The notes under the pieces were generated by a model, which ran no database searches, was not told the origin of the DNA, and was given only the letters and a program-made list of their open reading frames with translations. The position numbers and the translations under genes were made by a program. Shown here piece after piece: positions 20,371-30,783 of a stretch of 64,000 bases of DNA (its first letter is position 1; each line of letters begins with the position of its first letter). Origin of the DNA: Plantago ovata (Eukaryota > Streptophyta > Magnoliopsida > Lamiales > Plantaginaceae); NCBI GenBank assembly GCA_028274465.1, contig CM051456.1, positions 43,150,870 through 43,214,869 of the forward strand. Reading direction: 5' to 3'.

Positions 20371-22606
20371 TGTAACGGTACCGGTTTTGAAAACAAAATA
20401 ATTTCTTGAAAAAGAAAATCCAAAATAACTTTAATAGCAACGGTCGGCAATTAATGCCAAAATAAACTTTGACGCGCACAGCGCTAACAGAAACAAATAA
20501 ATATCCAACGATAAACTTAGAATTCTAATGAAACAACGAGTGAAGACAGTAAAAAGTTCATCTTCTTATTTTGAAATAAAATCCCAAGACTCCCCAGACC
20601 CTTCTCTCATTCACTGGCATCCTATTCGCGAACATCCTCAACAGTATCTGGAAGGAAGGAATTTTGAAAACAAGAGAGTGTGAGATAAAGGATCTCAGTG
20701 AGGTTCTAAGTTAAAAATAGAAAGTAAACAGTTTTGAAATCAAAATTCTTTTTCGAAAAACAAACAAACAGAACAGATCACATATACCAGAATAACAGAA
20801 CAGATAAGTTGTAGACCGTTGGTACAACCCGCCTTATTGCTCCTACTCCCAGAATGCCCTTATAACTCCCTCCAGAGGGTGCACAACTCCGGACAGAAAC
20901 AGAAACCCCCGTGTACTTTGGGGAAACAGATCCTACGACCCTAATCGACCTCAGCGACTTCTGCCTCGCGCCTAAAAGGGAATAGACTAGGCAATAATCA
21001 AGCAAACCTGATAGTCCTCTACTACCCAAGCCTACCTAATTACGACCTAATCGACCGGTCACACAGAAACAGAGCAGATACAGAACAACAGATACAGATA
21101 ATCAACACCGAGAGGTGTTCCTGCAGAAAAGTCAGTCCAGAACAGAGTAGCAATAAACAGAAAAGTAAATAGTCATACTTAGGACTTATACTTTTACGCG
21201 GAAGCATACAGTAAAACAGTATATAGTAATAGGTACAAGTTGTCACATATCCTTCCTGTTTTTCGCAAATAATAGGTTCAGGGGTGAACACTCACCTTAA
21301 CTTGCGAGCAAAAGATCTCCAACGATTAATGAGCTTACGGGTTATCGAACAACGGAGAACCTAACAAGAAAGTACTAAACACACTTTAGAAGTCGAACGG
21401 ACGGAAGGAAAAAGGTTGAAAAAGAAATGGTAAAGACGGGGTTCGAACTCGGGACCTCTAAGTTAGTCAAGCATGAACCTAACCAACTAGGCTAGCAAGT
21501 CAAGTCATTACTAAGTTACAAAAACAGAAACTAAGTTGAAACATTTTCAGAAACTCTTTCGGTTTTCAGATTCTGGAAATTACCAAAATACCCTCAGTGG
21601 TAAATTGCAAAAGAACCCTTTTCAAAATCAGAAAGTTCAAACAAAACCAGAAGTTTCCAAACATACAAATCGGTCCTCAAAGAATAAAAAGGTTTACGAA
21701 AAAGTCCTCTCTCAGTCAACTACGGTCACAGGAAAAAATTGCAAAAAGGTCCTTTAGGTTTTCAGATTTTCCAAGTCAGTCCACAAAGTTCAAATCAGTA
21801 TCATTAAAGTCCAATTCAATCCTTTTCAAAGTCAACAGCAAACTAGGGTCAACATACGAGGTCAAACCAATCACAAGTCCAACAACAGTAACAACAACTA
21901 ACAAATCCTAAGTCCCGGTTCTCAGTTCGAATCAAACAACATGGCCAGACAGTACAAGGGTAAAATGGTCCAAGGGTAAAAACATCCAAACAGAAAACGA
22001 GTTTCGAATCGAAAGTAGCATTAAAGGATTCGAGATTTACCTTCGAAAGGGAATAAAGTTAATCTGCAAATCGAAAGAATAAGAAAAGAAAATCAAACGA
22101 GATTCGAATCAAACCGTAATCAAAATTGAATCTGAACGGAAGAGTCGAACCAACTTACCGATCGGCTCGGAACAAACGGACCGGACGAACGAACCGGCGG
22201 CGAAAGGATCGGAGCGGCGCGGCGATCAAAGACAGACAGACCGCGACACGGGTCGGATCGAATTGATCGATCGAGACGTCGGCGCGAATCGGGACAGACA
22301 AGCGACGGAACGGCACGGCGGACGGCGGCAGACGAGACCAGGCGAACGGCGCGGCGAACACGGCGACGCGGCGAACCGATCGACGCGATGGGAACGAACC
22401 GGAGAAGACGGAGATCGCGGCGCGATCTCGAGACAGCAACGGGCGACGGCGTTGCGCGAATCAAGGCAGATCGGAGCGGCAACAGCGGTAGAGACGGACC
22501 AGAACGGACGGAGGTCACGGCGGCGGCGACGGCGTGGCTAACGGAGAAGACGAAGCAGCAGCCGCGATCTCTTCTCTCTTCTCTCTCTCTCTCTTTCTCT
22601 TTCTTC

Positions 22607-22638
<32 letters not shown>

Positions 22639-22940
22639 TTTCTTCTCTTGTTTTACGGCTGAGTGAGAATGAGGGTGGGATGAATCACACTAGGGTTAGG
22701 GTGAGGTTACTGGGCCGGTCAATCACTCATTTGACCGGGCTAAGAAATTGCGCCAAATGAATGGGCCAAATAGATCAGAAAGTCCAGCTCGAACCAAACG
22801 CAACGAAACGAACTAGCTTACGCGAATTTAATTAAATAATTATCGAATAAATAATTTACTCTGATAATTAATTAACTAAAATAAATAATAAAATAATAAA
22901 ATAATAATTAAATAAATAATTAAAAAAACGGGGTGTTACA
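20371..22940 (-). repeat. Element D 3' LTR (2570 bp)
   Basis: It is nearly identical to 30784-33350. It contains tRNA-like boxes (21439-21494), a GC-rich block with spurious ORFs (22150-22540), a CTTT-type microsatellite (22570-22650) and TAGGGTTAGGG at 22691. Confidence 0.93.
21439..21494 (-). other. tRNA-like A and B boxes in D 3' LTR
   Basis: On the minus strand TAGCCTAGTTGG (21494-21483) is an exact A-box match. AGTTCGAACCC (21449-21439) is a B-box-like match 33 bases downstream. The spacing and orientation are the same as in C and in the other D LTR. Confidence 0.65.
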
Positions 22941-22958
22941 CTCTTCCCCCCTTAAAAG
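22941..22958 (-). other. Element D polypurine tract
   Basis: On the minus strand AAGGGGGGAAGAG directly precedes the 3' LTR start at 22940. Confidence 0.85.
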
Positions 22959-23353
22959 AATTTGGTCCCCAAATTCGCACCTGAAAAGTTGAAGAGCTCG
23001 AGATACTGCCGGCGCCTGTCATCCTCGCTTTCCCAAGTTGCCTCCTCATACTGATGATTTCTCCACAGAACCTTTACTTGCTTGATTTGCCTATTACGGA
23101 GCTGTTGCACCTTTTGATCTAGAATACGAACCGGTTGCTCCACATAAGATAAATCCTCCTCAATGGTCACTTCCTCGGGTTGAATCACGTGTGACGGATC
23201 CGGATAGTACTTCTTCAGTTGAGATACATGAAAGACATTGTGAATCCCAGTAATGGTAGTGGGTAGTTGCAACCGATAAGCTACAATACCAACTCTCTCA
23301 ATGATCTCGTACGGTCCTACATACCGAGGGTTCAGTTTAGCTCTACGACCCAT
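22952..23353 (-). pseudogene. Element D integrase C-terminus and chromodomain
   Basis: A 133-codon frame starts in the GPY/F segment of integrase (KLNPRYVGPYEI, then FHVSQLKKY). It continues into a chromodomain at about residues 69-120 (YVEQPVRILDQK, VKVLWRNH, EEATWESE). Chromodomains of chromoviruses are thought to guide insertion into heterochromatin. The frame differs from the upstream integrase because of a frameshift near 23365. The end near the polypurine tract is natural. Confidence 0.88.
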
Positions 23354-24300
23354 ACGAACAATCCCTTTCTCGGAGATAGCTTGAGAAAGACAAAATCACC
23401 GACTTCAAACTCCAAATCTCGCCTACGATTATCGACGTAACTCTTTTGTCGACTTTGAGCAGTTCTCATTCGGTCTCGGATAAGCCTAACCTTTTCCAAG
23501 GTTTCTTGTATCATCTCATTGAGAGTCCTCTCTCCAGCTACTGGTATAGAAATTCGGTCCTCCAAATCCCAATACAGCGGTGATCTACACTTTCGACCAT
23601 ACAGTGCCCCAAACGGTGCCATACCAATCGATGCTTGATAACTGTTGTTATAAGCATACTCCACCAATGGCAAATGATGTGCCCAGCTTCCTTGGTGATC
23701 CAGCACACACAATCTCAGAAGATCTTCTAAAGTTTGAATGGTGTTTTCGGATTGACCATCCGTCTGCGGATGTGCTGCGGTACTAAAATTCAACTTAGTA
23801 CCCAAGCCTTCGTGTACTTGCTTCCAAAATCTCGAGACAAACTTCGGATCTCTATCAGATACAATGCTCACCGGAGTGCCATGAAGCCTAATTATCTCAT
23901 CTCGATAAACTTCGGCTAACTTCTCAGACGTGTAGGTGGTTTTTACAGGCAGAAAGTGTGCCGATTTTGTCAACCTATCGACAATAACCCAAACACTATC
24001 AAAACCACCCCTAGCTACCGGTAGACCAGTCACAAAATCCATAGTGATCATCTCCCATTTCCACTGTGGAATCTCGAGTGGTTGTAGTAAACCTCCCGGT
24101 TTCTGGTGCTCAGCCTTCACTTGTTGGCAGACCAAACAACTTTGCACAAACTGTGCAACATCTCGCTTCATATGGGTCCACCAGTAAACTTTCTTCAAAT
24201 CCTCATACATCTTGTTTCCTCCAGGATGCATCGAATACTTAGACTTATGAGCCTCCTCCAAAATTAGTCGTCTAAGCTCTTCATCAGAAGGCACACACAA
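23332..24300 (-). pseudogene. Element D integrase core
   Basis: A 322-codon frame holds the zinc-binding set H18, H25, C55 and C58. The catalytic residues are D88 (TMDFVTGLP), D149 (VSDRDPKF) and E185 (DGQSENTIQ). All three are present. The frame begins after a frameshift at the RNase H-integrase junction (near 24320) and ends early at 23332 after another frameshift. The enzyme would join element cDNA to host DNA. Confidence 0.9.
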
Positions 24301-24314
24301 TCTACCTTGAAACC

Positions 24315-25832
24315 TTAGGCTCCATTCTCATCAATAGAGAATTTCGCATTGCGAGGTTCGGTAATATGTGCCTTGATATCTTGAAGCTTTTCATCGTGCT
24401 CTTGAGCCTCAAGAATTCTACCTGCCAGCTCATACCTCAAAGTGACATTGGCGAACATACAAGACAATTTGGATACTTCGAGATTTGACACGTGTACCCT
24501 ACGACTTAAGGCATCAGCGACCACATTGGCCTTACCAGGATGGTATCGTATGGTACAAGTGTAATCGCCCAGAAATTCCATCCATCGTCGTTGTCTCATG
24601 TTCAACTCCTTTTGGGTAAACACATACTTCAAGCTCTTATGATCAGTGAGGATGGTAAACTCCGGACCATAAAGGTAGTGTCTCCACTTTCCCAAAGCAA
24701 AGACTATAGCAGCTAGCTCAAGATCATGGGTTGGGTAATTTCTTTCATATGGCTTCAACTTTCTCGAAGCATATGCGATCACCTTTTCCCGTTGCATCAG
24801 TACACAACCCAAACATTCCTTTGAAGCATCAGTGTAGACTATAAAGTCGTTGGTCCCCTCGGGAAGAGCCAGTATAGGGGCAGTGGTCAGCCTCTTCTTC
24901 AGCTCCTCGAAGCTTTCGTCACAGTTATCACTCCATACGAACTTAGGATTTTTCCCTGTCAAAGAGGGCAAGGGTCCAGCTACCTTCGAATAATCCTTCA
25001 CAAAACGGCGATAGTAACCAGCCAACCCGAGAAAACTCCTCACCTCAGTGACAGATTCAGGTCTCTTCCAATTAACTATCGACTCAATCTTCGATGGGTC
25101 GACCTCCAAACCTTCTCCATAGATAATGTGCCCTAAAAAGGCTACTTTATCCAGCCAAAATTCACACTTGCTGAATTTGGCATACAACTTGTTGTTCTGA
25201 AGAATTTCCAAGACAATTCGGAGATGTTTCTCATAATCCTCTTCGGATTTCGAGTAAACGAGAATGTCATCGATGAAAACAACAACAAACTGATCCAAAT
25301 ACGGCTGAAAAACTCGGTGCATCAAATCCATGAACACAGCTGGGGCATTCGTAAGCCCAAACGGCATCACCACAAACTCATAATGCCCATACCTCGAGTT
25401 CAGAGCAGTCTTAGGTATGTCTTCTTCCCTTACCCTAACTTGATAATAGCCTTGTCGCAGATCAAGCTTCGAGTAAACCTTCGAACCTTCCAACTGATCG
25501 AAAAGTTCCTCAATACGGGGCAGGGGGTACTTGTTCTTGACAGTGACTTGATTCAGGCCTCGATAGTCGATGCACATCCTCATACTACCATCCTTCTTCT
25601 TTACGAACAGAACCGGTGATCCCCAAGGCGAAGAACTAGGTCTCACAAAACCGTTATCCACCAAATCTTGCAGTTGAGTCTTAAGCTCCTTAAGCTCAGC
25701 AGGTGCCATCCTATAAGGTGACTTCGAAATGGGTGCAGTGCCAGGTACCAGATCAATACTAAACTCCACTTCTCGTTCAGGGGGTACGAAATCCAGCTTC
25801 TCAGGGAAAACACCCTTGAACTCCTTAACCAC
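24315..25832 (-). pseudogene. Element D reverse transcriptase and RNase H
   Basis: A 505-codon frame shows RT motifs [29 protein letters not shown] and the catalytic FIDD at residues 186-189. [11 protein letters not shown] and RNase H motifs follow ([27 protein letters not shown]). It is separated from protease by an in-frame TAG at 25854-25856 and from integrase by a frameshift near 24320. The catalytic residues look intact. Confidence 0.93.
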
Positions 25833-25853
25833 CCTAACTTCCTCGATTTTTGG

Positions 25854-27502
25854 CTAATCTTTGGGTTTATTGATCAAATACGCCAAAAAGAAGGTAGCCC
25901 CCTTCACGTACAGCCTCCTAGATTCCATGGCAGACAGTAGAAATTTCTCATCCTTTCTCTTATCTCCTTTCCATACGACTTTCTCCTCTCCAGGTTTTCC
26001 CAGGGATATAGCCTTGGTTCGACAATCCAGTTGCGCGTAGTGCTCGGACAGCCAATCCATACCCAAAATAACATCATAGGTTGATAGAGGTAGAATACAA
26101 GGTCAGCAGGGAAAGTTCTTCCTAGGATGGAAATCTCATATCGCTCAACGAACTTCTTAGTGATTAAACTAGCTCCCAAAGGTGTACATACTTCTAAAGC
26201 GTGAGGTAAAACTTTGTATGGTAAAACGAGTGACTCAGCAAATACTTCAGCAATAAATGAATGCGTAGCACCAGGATCAAATAAAGCTTTAGAAGAAGAT
26301 TGAGCGATCAGTAGCGTACCTTCAACTACATTCGCGGTGTCAGGAACTTCATGACCACCTATGCTGAAAACTCGGGGCTTTGCCATAGTACCCTTTCCAT
26401 CATTTCTCGGAGCATAGTCTCCTGGTCTTCCTCCTTTGACAATGGCATGACGGTTCGGACAGTGGCTGATCTTGTGATCCTTGCTCCCACAAGCCAAACA
26501 TAAGCCTTGTCTTTTCCAGCAGTTGTGCTCATCGTGGTTGACTCCTCCACAGTAGTTGCAGTTCTTCCTTGCCTGGGATGACTGCCCAAACCCTCCAGTG
26601 GTGTTGCGGGAACGGTTGTCATGCTGAGTACGGGAATACTTCACCGGTGGTGCTTGATATCCAGATTGGTATCCACCTCGACTCTCCCTCTTGTATCCAG
26701 ATTGGCTTCCTCCTCCATGGCTCCCAGAAGAACTAGAGTAGTTCCTCTTGCTAGAGTATGGCTTATCAGCCATCTTGATCTCCTTGAGACCACTTTCTAC
26801 CTCGGAGGCGAGTTCGACAGCCTTGAGATAGGTCGGCATATTGGTCCCAAACAAACTGTACCGGATCTCAGAGTTGAGACCCTTCACAAAGTGACGAACC
26901 TTCTCTCGTTCATCGTCCTGGAAATGCGGCACGTACTTCAGTAGCCGGGTAAATTCCGAGTCATAGTCGGCAACATCCATGTTCCCTTGCACCAATGCCT
27001 GAAACTCATCTCTCCGGTTCTCGCGAACCAGGCGAGGCACGTACTTGTCCATGAAGTCCTTGGTGAAATTCTCCCAGGTACGAGCAACTCCCTCTTGCCT
27101 CCATCTTGCATTCACGGTTCTCCACCAGTTCCTGGCGGCTCCCACGAACTGGAAAGCAGCAAGCTCGATTTTCCTCTCGTCCGGATAGTGCAGGATCGAG
27201 AATAAGTTCTCCATACCTTCGATCCAGAGCTCAGCCTTACGGGCATCAGGTGTTCCCTCGAACCTTTCAGGATGGAAACGAGTGAATCGTTCCGCAGCTT
27301 GATCGATGGTCTGGATCGGTGGTGGTGGCGGAGGAGTTGGCTGAACAGGTGGTGCTCCAGCGCGACGAATGGTTTCGCTGAAATTCCCCAAAAGAGCGAT
27401 GATACGGTCCACTTGGTCTCCATTTTTAGCATGCTGATCCTCTCCACTTCCATTGCTGCTGGCACCACGAGTGTTTCTGCGACTCATTCTAACAAGGGGC
27501 AC
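25854..27502 (-). pseudogene. Element D gag-protease
   Basis: The frame starts at the ATG at 27502. The capsid part (FVGAARNWWRTV, FMDKYVP) is followed by a Gly/Ser-rich linker and two zinc knuckles, at residues 315-328 (CNYCGGVNHDEHNC) and 335-348 (CLACGSKDHKISHC). Protease has FDPGATHSF at about residue 408; a DPG variant in place of DSG occurs in related elements from memory. A one-base loss near 26098 shifts the frame. The protease-RT junction (MGMDWLSEHYAQLDC) then reads in the 26066-25854 frame and ends at a TAG. Confidence 0.88.
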
Positions 27503-27691
27503 TACTTAGCAGTTGATTTAACAACCTCGAATCTCTAACTTAGAAAAGAACAGAAAAACAAAGAACTAAGGCCAGAACTTAATCTTCTACAACAGGTATA
27601 AACTGAGCAGTGAAGAAGAAAACATGCCATGAACTTTAAAACAAAACGCAAAAACAAGAAAATCAACGAAGTCTCAAAACAGCCAAGCATG
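27503..27691 (-). other. Element D leader, gag-proximal part
   Basis: This is 190 bp of leader before the gag start. I see nothing coding. The B-family fragment begins at 27692 after GCATG. Confidence 0.6.
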
Positions 27692-30117
27692 TGATGAACG
27701 TGGATGTCGTGCTCCGGATTCAGTCAAATAAATTTGTTATTTAGCCAAAGGCAATCCACAACTACAACGAAAACCGTAGTGTAGCAGTAGAATGACTCGA
27801 GTGTCGTTCTCTCAGGACTATAACTAGCTTTATCTATTTAACAAGAGAATATAAAACAGCAGACAGATAGCAAAAGGGGTTTCTAGCAGATAATGGAGAT
27901 TGGTGATAGTATGATCCTTCTTAGCATAACGGGTCGATAATCATGCATAAATTCCTCGGTCTTGCATAGAGATCTTTGAATCAATCTAGTGTCATGTTGC
28001 AATTATTAAGCACTACGAAGATAATTGGTCTGACAAGTCAATCACTATTGTCCTAATGTGTTCTGTAATTATTCAACACTACGAAGATAAACTCGCGCAC
28101 AGGTCGACGAGGGTCTAATTGTGCATAATAATTAATACAACATACGAGAATTTAGGTTGTGCCTGATCAACGAAATAAATCAATGACACGGAGTATAATG
28201 CGCGATATAGCCATTAGCATGATTACCTTCCCTTCGCTAAGAATTCACATACTACCACCAACGATAAGTTTAGCTACTCATAATAGGCATGTAATCAACA
28301 GAAATCATAGAAGAAAACATGTTGAAAGAATATAATAAAATAAGTAGAATAAAACTGTAAGATACAAAGTTACCGAAGGTTGTCAATCTCCGGAGAATCG
28401 CGATCCTACGAGCTCCAAACTGCTATGAAAAAGAGTCCCCTAAGCTACGGACCCCCAGAACAGGCTCTGGGAAGTCCCTACCTAAAACTACAGAGAGAGG
28501 TGAGAAAGTAGGTCTGGAAAGATATGAATTTCGGAGAAAATCTGAGCAACTATATATAGGCCCCGAAATACTGTGGGGCGGTTAGCCCCACACACGGGGC
28601 GGTTCGCCCGGTGTGCGGAGGTTCGCCCCATGTCTGGGGCGGTTAGCCCCAGAGAAAATCTCGCGGAATTCCGCATTTTCGACGCGTTTTTGGATTTCTT
28701 CCCCTTTTCGGACTCGGTTTCTGTCTTCTAGTGGCCTTCTAACCTCCAGATTCGACCCCTAGACTCCAAATCCTATCCGGAAACCTTCAGATACTCCAAA
28801 TAGGCTTCTGGAACACCAATTCATTGTCAACTTTAATATAATTGCCCGGAAATCCTCAATTTTCACCCAAAACCTGTAAAATAAAATCTAAAGGGAAACG
28901 TGACACTATTCTAATAAAATGCACTAAAATATAGCTAAATTAACATAGAGGATAGCTAAAATAGGTGAAAAAGACTCGAATGAAAGTGTAAAATACACAT
29001 TCATCAAACTCCCCAAACCGAACCTTTGCTTGTCCTCAAGCAACTAAGCTAGACTCTAATGCAAAAAATAATGCAAGACACAAAATGGAGTCTCATGCCA
29101 AATAAAATGAACTAATCTACTGAATCTACCAAAAAACATATGAACAAAAACCATATAAATCAAAGCATGAATATAGGTTGAAGAATACCTCGATTGACCT
29201 ATACACATCCACATAAGCACTTATGTCAAGACAAGATAGTCTCTCGTAACATTCTCTACCTGGACCTAGTCAGTGACGACGTAATGAAGCATGCTAAGAT
29301 ACGAATGGTTGTCCCGTGCCTATGAAACTGAGGACTTACTGCTGTTCCACCATGTTAAGACTTTCCCTCGAAGAGGTCGAACCAGTACTGGCTCTCATCA
29401 AACGAAGGAGGGTTCCCTATAAAAGATAACACTCCCCTATTCTACCCATGTCTAAAGTAAAGTCTTAAGCTATTCACCACTTCCTGAATGCCAGGACGAG
29501 GGTGGTCTAGAACAGATGACACTCAAAAGATAAAAAATAGAAAATTACAACACGATTACGAACATTACAAGAATTGAAAATAAGACTCAACACTTTGTTA
29601 AACTGCTATTTGGCTTTCTTTTTGGACCCTTGTTTGCTTTTTTGGGGTCTTTTCTTTATTTCTTTTTATTCTTTCCATATTTTTTCTTTTTCTTTTTCTC
29701 TTATTTTCCTGGAATTTTCTTTCTTTTTTTCGATTTTTTTCCTAGCCAGCAGTAGCATAACAAAAAGAGAGAAAATGACTCACACGACTTCCCCAAACCT
29801 ATTCGAAAGAATAGGTTGGAGTACAAAATTTACGGAAAGTGAAAAATAAACTCACGATAGAAAAATGAAAAACGAAAACAAGTCTATGATGGTGCAACCC
29901 CCTCCCCAAACCTATTCGGAAAAATAGGTTATAAGCAAAGGATCACACGACCTCACACTACCTCCTTCCTAGGCATTTAGCAATCTCAAAGCATGGTGAA
30001 GACTTGTTGCCTCTTAGGTACATAATTACTCGGGAAAACAACCATAAGATCCTAACATGCATCATCCTATTATAAAGGCCTTCGTGAACCGCAGTAGAGA
30101 AAACACCACTAAGTGAT
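27692..30117 (-). mobile_element. Inverted B-family fragment inside D: 3' LTR plus 3' region
   Basis: A complete B-family LTR in reverse (27692-29006, 1315 bp) is joined to the B-family 3' region (29007-30117), including the polypurine-like block, the T-rich complement of the A-rich tract (29612-29755) and two hairpins (29796-29817 and 29909-29930, the second mutated). Gag, protease, second ORF and 5' LTR are missing. The break at 30117 is internal, so a larger insertion was truncated by deletion. The GCATG before 27692 has no partner at the other end. Confidence 0.85.
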
Positions 30118-30508
30118 GGTCCTCAGAGAGGTCCTCCTCAGGTTCTTCTTCGGATTCTTCTTCGGGTTCTCCTTCACTATCCACTCTACGGGATGGTCCG
30201 CAACCCTCGGGGAACGTCCTCCGAGCCTTCCTCCTGCGAATCCTAATGCCTACGTTGGACGAGGTTAATGAAACAAAGCCAGAGTGCTCCTTTGCGGCGC
30301 GTAAAGCCGTCTTAAGGAATCCGAATTCCGCTTCCTTCGTTGCTATTTCATCTCGAAGCTTAAAATTTTCCAGCCAGTAGTGATCTCGTTCATGAACGAC
30401 CCTGTCCATCACGAATCCAGGGTAAACGCTAGCAACAGGAACGGAGGTATACGGGTTAAACTCTCCTTCGACTAGGCGGTAACGAATGACCTTCTTTTCA
30501 GAACTCAT
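30118..30508 (-). pseudogene. Element D leader ORF of unknown function (3' end lost)
   Basis: An ATG at 30508, about 260 bases from the primer site, opens a frame of about 130 codons upstream of gag. The N-terminal half (VIRYRLVEGEFNPYTSV, RDHYWLENFKLRDEI) looks like a folded or coiled-coil protein. The C-terminal half is acidic (EEESEEEPEED). I do not recognise a family. The frame runs on into B-family sequence at 30117, so its true C-terminus is gone. It could be an accessory ORF or an N-terminal extension of gag. Confidence 0.45.
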
Positions 30509-30769
30509 ACCTATCTGTAAGCATACGCGTATTTAACTAGTTAATAACTACGTCAGAATCAAAACAACCACGGAAGGTCAACAGTTTCAGAACGGATCAG
30601 AGGTCATCAGAATCAGAACAGAGAAGATGAAGAAACGGTTCAAGGTTAGTACGTAAGACTCGAATCAGAAAAGCAACAGAAATTACAAGACCTAACCAGC
30701 GACTCGGGCCCTCACACACACCCCAAAGGTCAAAAGATCCTATCCTAGCAAGCTCGAGTTTGAACTCAA
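30509..30769 (-). other. Element D leader between primer site and upstream ORF
   Basis: This is about 260 bp of non-coding leader. I see no further structure that I can support. Confidence 0.6.
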
Positions 30770-30782
30770 GCTTTGATACCAA
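30770..30782 (-). other. Element D primer binding site (tRNA-iMet)
   Basis: On the minus strand TTGGTATCAAAGC matches the iMet primer complement TGGTATCAGAGC with one mismatch and abuts the LTR end at 30784. Confidence 0.82.
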
Positions 30783-30783
30783 C

